A stretch of 64,000 nt of DNA from an uncultured Alphaproteobacteria bacterium (GCA_902628835.1 CACOPD010000002.1:142218-206217); one strand, 5' to 3'. Positions 25,555 to 33,734 are shown, counted from the stretch's first letter. Notes: generated by a model from the sequence alone, not told the origin. Translations and numbers: made by a program.

Positions 25555-26706
25555 ATGAATGAAACTTTTGATATTTTAGTTATTGGCGGTGGCATTAATG
25601 GTGCTGGAATTGTTAGAGATGCATCGGGAAGAAATTTAAAAGTCTGTTTGGTTGAAAAGAATAGAGTTGGCTCTGCAACTTCTTCTTGGTCTACAAAGTT
25701 AATACATGGAGGATTAAGGTACCTTGAAAATTATGAATTTCGCCTTGTACGTGAATCTTTAAAGGAAAGAGAAGTAATTAAAACAATTGCTAGTAACATC
25801 ACAACTCCATTACCTTTTATTATACCTTATCAAAAATCTTTAAGACCCAAATGGTTAATTAAATTTGGATTGTTTTTATATGATAATATTGGTGGCAAAA
25901 TGACTATACCAAAATCTTCAACTATAAATATAAAAGAAGAAATTCCTAATATTTTAAAAGATCAATTTAAAATTGGTTTTCAATATTATGATTTACAGGT
26001 TGATGATAAAAAACTTGTTGAGTTAAACGTGGAAGATGCAAAGAATAGAGGTGCTACAATTATTGAAAATAGAAAAGTTGTTAACGCAAAACGAAATAAA
26101 AATATTTGGGATGTAATTCTTGATGACGATACTATACTTAAATCTAAAATTCTTATAAATGCTGCTGGACCTTGGATAAATGATGTTTTAAGTAATGTAA
26201 TTAAATTAAATACAAAAAAATCAATTCGACTAGTAAAAGGTAGTCATATAATTACTAAAAGACTTTACAATCAGAAAAAAGCTTTCACTTTACAAAATAA
26301 AGATAACAGAATAATTTTTGTAATACCATATAAAGATGAATATTCACTTATTGGCACTACTGAAACAGAAGTTTTTTCACCAGAAAATCCTAAAATTGAT
26401 GAAAGTGAAATTGATTATTTACTAAATTCAGTAAATAAATATTTTGTTAAACAAATATCAAGAGATGATGTGGTAAGTTCTTATTCTGGAATTAGACCAC
26501 TTATTGAAGATTTCAAAGAAGCTTCAAAAGTTACAAGAGACTATATATTTGATTTAAATGAAGATGGTTCACAAGCACCTTTACTAAGCATTTATGGGGG
26601 GAAATTAACGACATACAGGAAATTAGCTGAAAATGTTCTTTTAACTCTAAATAATCATATTCCTATAAAAAAGAAAAATTCTTGGACCGCTGAACAAAAA
26701 CTATAA
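25555..26706 (+). CDS. glpD: FAD-dependent glycerol-3-phosphate dehydrogenase homologue lacking the C-terminal domain
   Basis: 383 aa. The FAD motif ILVIGGGINGAGIVRDASGR is at residues 6-25, STKLIHGGLRYLENYEF (~50-66) is a GlpD hallmark, and IYGGKLTTYRKLAEN is near 360. GlpD oxidises glycerol-3-phosphate to dihydroxyacetone phosphate at the membrane, feeding quinone. Here the protein stops at SWTAEQKL, just where other GlpD proteins continue (usually LPGG) into a ~110-residue C-terminal domain. No frame downstream carries that domain, so it is not a simple frameshift. It may be a natural short form or a deleted one still folding its FAD core. Confidence 0.82.
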   Translation: MNETFDILVIGGGINGAGIVRDASGRNLKVCLVEKNRVGSATSSWSTKLIHGGLRYLENYEFRLVRESLKEREVIKTIASNITTPLPFIIPYQKSLRPKWLIKFGLFLYDNIGGKMTIPKSSTINIKEEIPNILKDQFKIGFQYYDLQVDDKKLVELNVEDAKNRGATIIENRKVVNAKRNKNIWDVILDDDTILKSKILINAAGPWINDVLSNVIKLNTKKSIRLVKGSHIITKRLYNQKKAFTLQNKDNRIIFVIPYKDEYSLIGTTETEVFSPENPKIDESEIDYLLNSVNKYFVKQISRDDVVSSYSGIRPLIEDFKEASKVTRDYIFDLNEDGSQAPLLSIYGGKLTTYRKLAENVLLTLNNHIPIKKKNSWTAEQKL

Positions 26707-26708
26707 TT

Positions 26709-26822
26709 GGTATCCCTCTTAAATAACTTTTCAAATTTTGTGGGCAGAAAAGTTTTATAAGAGGAATACTTCTTATAGGAGGAAATAATATGAACCCTCT
26801 GCCCATCCTTATAATAGTTTAA
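26709..26822 (+). ncRNA. Candidate structured RNA / leader with alternative helices
   Basis: Several helices can be drawn by eye. P1 pairs 26710-26721 with 26758-26769 (12 positions, one mismatch). P2 pairs AACTTTTC (26725-26732) with GAAAAGTT (26747-26754). The P2 loop TGGGCA (26741-26746) is complementary to TGCCCA (26800-26805), a possible pseudoknot. A competing helix pairs TATAAGA (26756-26762) with TCTTATA (26771-26777) and would break P1. AGGAGG (26777-26782) and ATG 26790 follow. The pairings hold on either strand; the ribosome site argues for plus. No known riboswitch family was recognised, so function is unknown. Confidence 0.4.
26790..26822 (+). CDS. Possible ten-residue leader peptide (MNPLPILIIV)
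   Basis: ATG 26790 lies 7 bases after AGGAGG, the strongest type of ribosome site in this window, and reads ten codons to TAA. No gene follows on the plus strand before the convergent ABC operon, so it does not obviously control a downstream gene. It could be a leader peptide, an sRNA-encoded peptide, or a remnant start of a lost gene; binding-protein genes here have very similar GGAGGA-type sites. Confidence 0.25.
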   Translation: MNPLPILIIV

Positions 26823-26845
26823 AATTATGATATTTATTGAAAATT

Positions 26846-26886
26846 TTTAAAAAAGGAATGTATTGCCCCTAATATAAGGGGCAATA
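26846..26886 (-). terminator. Terminator of the alpha-glucoside ABC operon
   Basis: TATTGCCCCT (26861-26870) pairs perfectly with AGGGGCAATA (26877-26886), a 10-bp stem with a 6-base loop. Read on the minus strand the stem is followed within six bases by six T residues, so it fits intrinsic termination after the ATPase gene whose stop is 16 bp upstream. Confidence 0.65.
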
Positions 26887-26901
26887 ATCAATACGATTCT
26901 A

Positions 26902-27981
26902 TTATTTAAATGCTTGTTCTGAACTATCAAATAATTGACATCTACTGGCAGGGAAACCAACTTTTATAGTATCACCAACTTTTATTTCTGAATGTCCTTC
27001 AGTTTCAGCAACTAACGGTTCTCCATCTTTTTCTAGGTATAGATAAGTAACGTCACCAAGTTTTTCGACAACAAACACTTTACTTTCCCAAGATCCGTCT
27101 GAATCACCATTTACCACTAAGTGTTCAGGTCTAATACCTAAAGTTACTGCATCGCCTTCAGAAGATGACGCTGACATTTTAGGGATTGATATTTTTGACA
27201 TTCCCATAATATCAACTTCAGTAGCATCAGAACTTTTACTTAATATCTTACTTGAAATAAAGTTCATTTTAGGTGATCCAATAAATCCACCTACAAACAT
27301 ATTATTTGGTTTATCATAAAGTTCTAAAGGGGATCCTTTTTGTGAAACGATACCTGTATCAAGAACAACAATATCATCAGCTAGAGTCATTGCTTCTGTT
27401 TGATCATGTGTAACGTAGATCATTGTTGCTTCTAATTCATTATGTAGTTTTGCTAATTCAACTCTCATTTGAACTCTTAATGCAGCATCAAGGTTTGAAA
27501 GTGGTTCATCAAATAAGAAAACCTTTGGCTTTCTTGTAATTGCTCTTCCAATAGCAACACGTTGTCTTTGACCACCTGAAAGTTGTTTAGGTTTTCTATG
27601 AAGATAATCTTCTATTTGAAGAATTCTTGCAGCTTCATTAACTCTTTCATTAATTTCATCTTTTGATCTTTTTTCTAATTTCAGACCAAAAGCCATATTA
27701 TCAAACACAGTCATATGAGGGTACAATGCGTAAGATTGAAACACCATTGCAATATTTCTTTGCTTTGGTGGTAAATCATTAACTACTTGACCATCAATTG
27801 AGATTGTACCTGAGTTTATGTCTTCCAGTCCTGCTATCATTCTTAACATAGTTGATTTACCACAACCACTTGGTCCAACTAGAACTGTGAATGATTGACT
27901 TTTTATATCGAGAGAAACATCCTTGATTACATGAACGTCTCCAAAATATTTATTAACTGTATTTATATTTATATCTGCCAC
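26902..27981 (-). CDS. aglK: ABC transporter ATPase, MalK/UgpC/AglK type
   Basis: 359 aa. Walker A is VGPSGCGKST (~residues 36-45), signature LSGGQRQRVAIGRA (~133), Walker B VFLFDEPLSNLDA (~153) and switch His in YVTHDQTEAM (~190). The C-terminal ~130 residues form the TOBE/regulatory domain with GIRPEHL. GTG 27981 is preceded by GGAGG at 27987-27991; the frame extends 17 codons further up but without a ribosome site. It is last in the aglEFGK order. This is the only MalK-type ATPase in the window, so it may also drive the amino-sugar importer. Confidence 0.9.
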   Translation of the reverse strand: MADININTVNKYFGDVHVIKDVSLDIKSQSFTVLVGPSGCGKSTMLRMIAGLEDINSGTISIDGQVVNDLPPKQRNIAMVFQSYALYPHMTVFDNMAFGLKLEKRSKDEINERVNEAARILQIEDYLHRKPKQLSGGQRQRVAIGRAITRKPKVFLFDEPLSNLDAALRVQMRVELAKLHNELEATMIYVTHDQTEAMTLADDIVVLDTGIVSQKGSPLELYDKPNNMFVGGFIGSPKMNFISSKILSKSSDATEVDIMGMSKISIPKMSASSSEGDAVTLGIRPEHLVVNGDSDGSWESKVFVVEKLGDVTYLYLEKDGEPLVAETEGHSEIKVGDTIKVGFPASRCQLFDSSEQAFK

Positions 27982-28085
27982 TTCATCCTCCTTTGAGCGA
28001 TCTTTCAAGTGTATGAATACATCATCATACAAATATAATTTTTATTTAATGGTATATTTATTGAAAAATCAATACTTTTTAGTAT

Positions 28086-29225
28086 TTACCCTTTAACTGA
28101 TCCAGCTACCAAACCTCGTATAAAATATCTCTGTAAGGCAAAAAAGATAAACAAAGGTACGGTCATTGATACAAAAGCACCAGTAGTTAAAATTTCCCAA
28201 TTTTCCCCCCGAGATCCCAGTAATTCTTTTAATTTTGCTGTTAATATTATTTCACTCGGAACCTGATCTAAAAATACTAATCCCACCAAGAGATCATTCC
28301 AACACCATAAAAATTGTAAAATAAATATTGAAGCAAAAGCTGGAATAGAAAGAGGAATTATTATGCGTAAAAAAATATCATAATGAGAAGCACCATCAAC
28401 TTTAGCAGCTTCCATCATTTCATTAGGTAAGCTTTTTAAAAAATTTCTTAATAGAAAAGTAGTTGAAGCTAATCCAAAACCAGTATGTGCCATCCAAACA
28501 CCGGGATAGGATTTTGCCGCTACTCCAAATAATGCTCCAAAATCATTATAGATTGTTAGTATTGGTATTAGAGACATTTGAAGAGGAACGACAAGTGACG
28601 CAATTATAATTGCTAATAAAGTATCTCTTCCATAAAACTTCATCCAAGTTAAAGAATATGCAAAGAAAGAGCATATTATTAATGGAATTAATGTTGAAGG
28701 TAATGCTACTGCCAATGTATTAATAAAAGCTCTCCCAATTCCCTCTTTGAATAAAACTTCTCTATAATTTTCAAAAGTAAATGCTGGAGGGCTTAATGAT
28801 GTAGTAAATAATCTTTTACCTTTTTTCTTTTTAAATTCTGTTTTTGATCTCCATTCATAATTTCCATTTTCATCAAGAAGCACTTCGCTTTCATCTTTAA
28901 AAACTGCGACATCGCCAATATTAAATTCATTGATTTTTTTTGAAGTAATTCCAAAACTCTCAATTTTTTTTCCTGAATTTTCTTCAAATAACTTTCCTTT
29001 AATTTTGAAATAACCATCTTCTTCAATTTGGTTTTCCATTCCTGACATTCTATAAATTTCATTTACTTCTGTTGTAGTTAAAGAAGTCCACCAACCACTA
29101 ATAGCTAATAAATCTTTGTCTCTTAACGAACTAATAAAAAGACCAAATGTAGGAATGATCCATATAATAACAAAGAACAGCAGTAATAATTGAGATAATA
29201 TCGATGATATTGAAAATTTCTTCAT
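28086..29225 (-). CDS. aglG: ABC permease, AglG-like with large periplasmic insertion
   Basis: 379 aa. The first membrane helix (~15-35) is followed by an insertion of about 110 residues (~40-150) rich in Lys, Glu and Gly before the remaining five helices. The EAA loop is MEAAKVDGASHYDIFLRIIIP (~280). AglG permeases of rhizobia have the same extra region and length, while ordinary MalG proteins are ~280 aa. It transports alpha-glucosides such as sucrose, trehalose or maltose with the AglF-like partner. Its start shares a base with the stop of that gene. Substrate is inferred from homology. Confidence 0.88.
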   Translation of the reverse strand: MKKFSISSILSQLLLLFFVIIWIIPTFGLFISSLRDKDLLAISGWWTSLTTTEVNEIYRMSGMENQIEEDGYFKIKGKLFEENSGKKIESFGITSKKINEFNIGDVAVFKDESEVLLDENGNYEWRSKTEFKKKKGKRLFTTSLSPPAFTFENYREVLFKEGIGRAFINTLAVALPSTLIPLIICSFFAYSLTWMKFYGRDTLLAIIIASLVVPLQMSLIPILTIYNDFGALFGVAAKSYPGVWMAHTGFGLASTTFLLRNFLKSLPNEMMEAAKVDGASHYDIFLRIIIPLSIPAFASIFILQFLWCWNDLLVGLVFLDQVPSEIILTAKLKELLGSRGENWEILTTGAFVSMTVPLFIFFALQRYFIRGLVAGSVKG

Positions 29226-30208
29226 TAAATTTTTTGCTCCTGCCTATGTTTGTATAAATTCCATGCTAAGATTGGTATGACGCCAATCATAATAACAATT
29301 GCTAAAACACTTCCTCTTCCCGAGTCACCACCACCTCTAAACATCCAATCATACATTAAGTTAGCTAAGACTCCAGTTTGCCATTCCCCATTAGTCATGG
29401 CAAAAATAATATCAAATATTCTTAAAACAATTATTGTAATCAAGGTCCAAATAACAAGTATCGTTTGCTCTAAATAAGGAATTATAATTGAAAAAAATAT
29501 TTTTAACTCACTAGCTCCGTCAATTCTTGCTGCTTCAAGCATTTCCTTAGGTATACTTCTTAATGCAGCACTAAAAATAACCAGAGCTAGTCCAGTTTGT
29601 ATCCAAATCATAATAGCCATCAAAAAGAAATTGTTCCACATAGGTATTGTTAACCATGCTTGTGGCTCATAACCAAGTGAAACAATTATTGCATTAAGTA
29701 GTCCGATTTGTGTATTCTCAGGTCCTCTATATTCATAAATAAATTTCCAAATTACACCTGCTCCTACAAATGATATTGCCATAGGCATAAATATTATAGA
29801 TTTTGCAATTGAACCCCACCAAATTCTATCAGCTAAGTTAGCAATTACTAATCCAAAAAAAGTACTTAATGTTGGTACAACAAGTAACCATACTAAATTA
29901 TTTAATATACTTCTTCTAAATTCAGGATCATTAATTGCCCATTTGTAATTATATAGTCCGACAAATTCTCTTCCAAATTTATCATAAAAGCTAAGCCTGA
30001 TAGTTTCAAATACTGGATATAAAATAAAAATAAATAAAACAATAAATGCAGGTGTTATAAAAACTATGACTCTTATAGAATTTTCAAAATTATACCTTTT
30101 CAGCGTTTTATTGCCATAAATATCCAAAATATAATTTGAAATATGAAAGTACGCTATAAAAAATAATATTCCTAAAAAAACAATAAATATTAAATTCAGG
30201 ATGGTCAT
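29225..30208 (-). CDS. aglF: ABC permease, AglF-like
   Basis: 327 aa with about seven to eight membrane helices, including an extra N-terminal one before the MalF-type core. The EAA loop is LEAARIDGASELKIFFSIIIP (~residues 225-245). It pairs with the AglG-like subunit. The gene begins 15 bp beyond a strong intrinsic terminator that separates it from the binding-protein gene, so it depends on read-through. A MalF-type subunit of another CUT1 importer is the alternative naming. Confidence 0.88.
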   Translation of the reverse strand: MTILNLIFIVFLGILFFIAYFHISNYILDIYGNKTLKRYNFENSIRVIVFITPAFIVLFIFILYPVFETIRLSFYDKFGREFVGLYNYKWAINDPEFRRSILNNLVWLLVVPTLSTFFGLVIANLADRIWWGSIAKSIIFMPMAISFVGAGVIWKFIYEYRGPENTQIGLLNAIIVSLGYEPQAWLTIPMWNNFFLMAIMIWIQTGLALVIFSAALRSIPKEMLEAARIDGASELKIFFSIIIPYLEQTILVIWTLITIIVLRIFDIIFAMTNGEWQTGVLANLMYDWMFRGGGDSGRGSVLAIVIMIGVIPILAWNLYKHRQEQKI

Positions 30209-30223
30209 TTATGATTAAATATA

Positions 30224-30261
30224 TAAAAAAAACAGGCGAACAAGTTAATTGTTCGCCTGTT
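30224..30261 (-). terminator. Intrinsic terminator between binding protein and permeases
   Basis: AACAGGCGAACAA (30231-30243) and TTGTTCGCCTGTT (30249-30261) form a 13-bp perfect stem with a 5-base loop. On the minus strand it is followed directly by a run of seven or more T. It lies after the binding-protein stop and just before the AglF-like start, so most transcripts should end here and leave excess binding-protein mRNA. Confidence 0.85.
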
Positions 30262-30273
30262 TAGAGAGGAATA

Positions 30274-31578
30274 TTATTTAATTGCGTCCCAACTATCTTG
30301 GATCGCATCAGCTACATCTTGAGCAGATTTTCCGTTAGTATAATCAACCATACCTGTCCAGAAAGTTCCAGCACCAATAGCACCTGGCATTAAGTCTGAC
30401 GCATCAAATCTAAAAGTTGTTGCGCCCGTTAAAATTTCACCTAGTTTTCTAAAAGTATCACTAGCATATTTACTTCCATCAACGCCTTTGTGAGGTGTTA
30501 GGAAACCACCTTTAGCCATCCAATATTCATGAGCTTCAGGATGCATTAAAAATTTAATGAACTCTATTGTTGCTTGGTTATCATTAGTAGCAGCTACTAA
30601 TGTACCAGCTCCAAGTACAGGAGTTCCTAAATCTTTAGTTGCATATGCAGGGAAATAAAAGAAATCATAATCTACACCAGCTTCTACACCTTCAGGAAAG
30701 AATGCAGGTATAAAACTTGCTTGTCTGTGCATCATACATTCTGCCGGTGAAGTGAAAAGTCCATTTGGAGCATCTCTAAAATCAGTAGTTGCTACTGCCT
30801 TAGATCCACCATTAACAAACTTGTCATTCAGAGCAAAAGTTCCAAAGAAATTCATTGCTTCAATAACTCTTGGATCATTAAAAGGCATTTCATTGGATAC
30901 CCACATGTCGTAAACATCTGGCGTATGTGTTCTTAGCATAATATCTTCCATCCAGTCAGTTGCAGGCCAACCAGTTGCTGCACCTGAACCTAGACCAATA
31001 CACCATGGAGTATTTCCATCTGATGCCATTTGTCTTGTTAGTGCAATTAGTTCTTCCATAGTTCCTGGAACTTCATAACCATTATCTTCAAAGTTATCTG
31101 GTGAATACCAAACTAAACTTTTTACGTTTGTTCTGAAGAAAATTGCATTAAACTGATCATTACCGTTTTCATCTGCATAAGTCGAAAGATCAACCCATGA
31201 TTGACCAGCAGCATAGTTATCTAAGACCATTTGCTTGATATCATCACCAAGAGGAACCAATCCTCCCATAGCTGCAGCATTAGCAGCAAGACCTGGTTGT
31301 GGAAATACAACTAAATCAGCAGCACTTCCTGCTTTTAGATCGATCATAACTTGTTGTTCAAAACTATCTGAACCACCATATTCAAATGTAGCTCCTGTAG
31401 CTTTTTCAAATATAGCTCCTACTTCTCTCATCGTTTCTTGTTCTGGTGACAACCAAGGACCAAACATAACTACTTTTTGTCCAGTTAAATCTGGACCACT
31501 ATATTCGTGACCTCCAGCATAAGCTGAGAAACTTAGAAATAATGAAGAGAGTATAATAAATAAATTTTTTATTTTCAT
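30274..31578 (-). CDS. aglE: Alpha-glucoside ABC binding protein, AglE-like
   Basis: 434 aa. Signal peptide residues 1-22 end in SAYA|GG. The mature protein is a family-1 solute-binding protein (MFGPWLSPEQETMREV near 38, DLVVFPQPG, W-rich middle part, MHPEAHEYWMAKGGFLTPHKG near 350). The same architecture occurs in AglE of Sinorhizobium. GGAGGA precedes the ATG. It is the first gene of the minus-strand operon, directly behind a LacI-controlled promoter. The ligand is probably an alpha-glucoside; no glucosidase gene lies in the operon to confirm this. Confidence 0.9.
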   Translation of the reverse strand: MKIKNLFIILSSLFLSFSAYAGGHEYSGPDLTGQKVVMFGPWLSPEQETMREVGAIFEKATGATFEYGGSDSFEQQVMIDLKAGSAADLVVFPQPGLAANAAAMGGLVPLGDDIKQMVLDNYAAGQSWVDLSTYADENGNDQFNAIFFRTNVKSLVWYSPDNFEDNGYEVPGTMEELIALTRQMASDGNTPWCIGLGSGAATGWPATDWMEDIMLRTHTPDVYDMWVSNEMPFNDPRVIEAMNFFGTFALNDKFVNGGSKAVATTDFRDAPNGLFTSPAECMMHRQASFIPAFFPEGVEAGVDYDFFYFPAYATKDLGTPVLGAGTLVAATNDNQATIEFIKFLMHPEAHEYWMAKGGFLTPHKGVDGSKYASDTFRKLGEILTGATTFRFDASDLMPGAIGAGTFWTGMVDYTNGKSAQDVADAIQDSWDAIK

Positions 31579-31604
31579 AATTCCTCCATAAATAATAATT
31601 TATA

Positions 31605-31630
31605 ATTATCCAAAACGTTTTGGTTGTCAA
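31605..31630 (-). promoter_or_regulatory. Promoter of the aglE operon
   Basis: Read on the minus strand, a consensus -35 TTGACA (31630-31625) is followed after 17 bases by AATTAT (31607-31602), a 4-of-6 match to the -10; a TATAAA lies slightly further on. The spacer is filled by the palindromic operator. Spacing and the consensus -35 support this as the operon promoter, with the exact -10 uncertain. Confidence 0.6.
31610..31623. promoter_or_regulatory. LacI-family operator, perfect 14-bp palindrome
   Basis: CCAAAACGTTTTGG is its own reverse complement and has the central CG expected for LacI/GalR-family operators. It lies between the -35 and -10 of the aglE promoter and 36 bp before the start of the divergent lacI-type gene. 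Repressor bound here would block RNA polymerase and may also control its own gene. Confidence 0.8.
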
Positions 31631-31659
31631 TTTATATTATCTGGTTTAAGGAAAAAATC

Positions 31660-32673
31660 ATGAATATTAAAGAATTGGCAAAAAAGCTGAATTTATCAAT
31701 AACTACAGTTTCTAGAGGTTTAGCTGACTACTCAGATGTCAGTGAAAAAACAAAGAAAAGAATTAAGAAATTTGCTGAAAAGTATAACTATAATCCTAAT
31801 CCTTATGCTGCAAATTTAGCTTCACGTACCTCCAAGAACCTTGGCTTCATTCTGCCATTATATGGTTTAAATTCTTCTCCTCTAAATCAAATTTCATTTA
31901 TTCAATTTTTATCAGGAATGTATTCTAATCTTTCAAAAAATAATATTCAGTTGTCAATGCTAATGGCAAGAAGTGAAAATGAAGAAAAATCTTTGTATGA
32001 AAAACTTATTGTTGAACAAAAGGTAAGGAATATCATCATAAATAATTTAAGAGTTAATGATAGTAGAATTCCTCTTTTAAAAAAAAATAAAGTTAATTTT
32101 GTAGCTTGGGGTAGAACACAAAATTTAAAAAATTATTCATGGGTAGATTTAGATAATCATAAAAGTATGCAAATTATTTTTGATCACTTAATAAAAAATA
32201 ATCATAAAAAAATTGCATTCATAAATATTAATAAAAAATTTAATTTTGCTTATCAAAGAATGAAAACTTATTTTAGTGAAATTAAAAACTATAAAATTAA
32301 TCTAGATAAAAATTTATACATTGAAATACCAAAGAATGATTCATCGTTAAGTGAAGCAGTTACAAAAAAATTATTAAAAAATAAAAAAATTACTGCTATT
32401 ATATGTTGTACTGAGTATATTGCAGCAGGTGCAATTCGTGCGTGTAACGAGAAAAAAATTAAAATTGGCCAAGATATTTCACTTATTACTTATGACAGTT
32501 TAATTGTTAGTAATCTAATTACACCAAAAATAACTTCAATTTCTCATCCAACTGAGGATTTAGGTTATAACGCTGTTAAATTGTTAATGAGTAAGAATAA
32601 TAATATTTCAAATAGTAACTTCTATATGGCTAAACCTACTATTATTGACAGAGGTTCAGTAAAAAAATTATAA
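31660..32673 (+). CDS. LacI-family transcriptional regulator (AglR-like)
   Basis: 337 aa. The N-terminal helix-turn-helix is NIKELAKKLNLSITTVSRGL (residues 2-21), followed by the hinge helix region NPNPYAANLASRTS (~46-59), then a periplasmic-binding-protein-like sensor domain. ATG 31660 places the HTH at the very N-terminus; the frame remains open 12 codons upstream. Divergent from the alpha-glucoside importer with one palindrome between them, it most likely represses that operon until an inducing sugar binds. Confidence 0.9.
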   Translation: MNIKELAKKLNLSITTVSRGLADYSDVSEKTKKRIKKFAEKYNYNPNPYAANLASRTSKNLGFILPLYGLNSSPLNQISFIQFLSGMYSNLSKNNIQLSMLMARSENEEKSLYEKLIVEQKVRNIIINNLRVNDSRIPLLKKNKVNFVAWGRTQNLKNYSWVDLDNHKSMQIIFDHLIKNNHKKIAFININKKFNFAYQRMKTYFSEIKNYKINLDKNLYIEIPKNDSSLSEAVTKKLLKNKKITAIICCTEYIAAGAIRACNEKKIKIGQDISLITYDSLIVSNLITPKITSISHPTEDLGYNAVKLLMSKNNNISNSNFYMAKPTIIDRGSVKKL

Positions 32674-32679
32674 CTCTTT

Positions 32680-33675
32680 TTAATAAGCAATTTCTTTTTG
32701 TATAAAATAACTATTATCTTGATGTTGCTTAATTATTGCTGGGATTATTTCTTTGTAAGCGTCATATAAACTAGAATTTGCTTTTGGTAATTGATCTTTA
32801 ATTAAATTATTTAATTTGGGTAAATTGTATGATGGAACGGAAGGAAACATGTGATGCTCTACATGGTATTCCATATGCCAATATAAAAAACTAAATACAG
32901 GATTGAAACGAACAGATCTTGTAGTAAACCGGTGATCTTTTATATTCTCTGGCAATCCGATATGTTGTGTCATATTAAATATAAGCACAATATTGCCCCA
33001 GTACCTAGGAAAGAATATTAATAATGCTGGAAGAGGATTTATTAAATAAAAAGATAAAGCAAACGACGCAATCCACAAACAAACATGAATTCTTGAAATA
33101 AGGCGACATTTCCAAATTTCACTCTCTGGAATACATTCCTTCATTACAGGTGTTGTAAAACCAAGCGCATGCTTAATAGTTTCAAACTTAAAGGAGTCTT
33201 TGAAATGAATAAGTTCATGAAATGGAGCAAAACTAAATAGGAAATTTTTCAAACTAGGATACTGATGAAATAAGGCTGCTTCAAAATCGTGAGGGTCTAT
33301 AACGGATGACGTATTACTGTGATGTCTAAAGTGACTCCATGTCCATCTAGTCGGTTCAAAATCAGTCATGAAGGAACCAACTTGATAAAAAAATTCATTT
33401 AAAAATTTTGATTTAAATGCTGTGCCATGTCCACATTCATGCCAAATTGGGTTACTTGAATAAAAAAGTACACCATAAAGCCATAACCATAAAATCGTCC
33501 ACCATGAACCCCATGTTACAACAGACATATATCCAAAAATGAAAAGCAAAATAAAATATATAGTTACATGCTGAAATCCTTTAAGATCACTTTTTTTTGA
33601 TAATTCTTTAAGATCTTTTTTACTTATTTTGGCCCTAAACCATTTTTCATCAACGTTGTCCATTTTTTCAGACAT
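32680..33675 (-). CDS. Membrane di-iron fatty-acid desaturase-family enzyme
   Basis: 331 aa, several membrane helices. The three histidine boxes are HECGHG (~residues 79-84), HFRHHS (~115-120) and EYHVEHH (~268-274), with a further TQHIG near 238. Together they bind a di-iron centre as in acyl desaturases, alkane hydroxylases and related oxygenases. A close paralogue lies at 39894-40907. It follows the ThuB-like gene by 59 bp on the same strand. True fatty-acid desaturation is only one possibility; hydroxylation of a small imported molecule is another. Confidence 0.87.
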   Translation of the reverse strand: MSEKMDNVDEKWFRAKISKKDLKELSKKSDLKGFQHVTIYFILLFIFGYMSVVTWGSWWTILWLWLYGVLFYSSNPIWHECGHGTAFKSKFLNEFFYQVGSFMTDFEPTRWTWSHFRHHSNTSSVIDPHDFEAALFHQYPSLKNFLFSFAPFHELIHFKDSFKFETIKHALGFTTPVMKECIPESEIWKCRLISRIHVCLWIASFALSFYLINPLPALLIFFPRYWGNIVLIFNMTQHIGLPENIKDHRFTTRSVRFNPVFSFLYWHMEYHVEHHMFPSVPSYNLPKLNNLIKDQLPKANSSLYDAYKEIIPAIIKQHQDNSYFIQKEIAY

Positions 33676-33734
33676 ATTTTAACTTACAAAACTATCATAA
33701 GAATTAAAAGATAAATATTAACTATTTTGTTCCA

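Noticed and set aside
26707-26822. Missing C-terminal domain of GlpD reached by a frameshift
   Set aside because: All three downstream frames are short and hydrophobic and none resembles the GlpD C-terminal domain.
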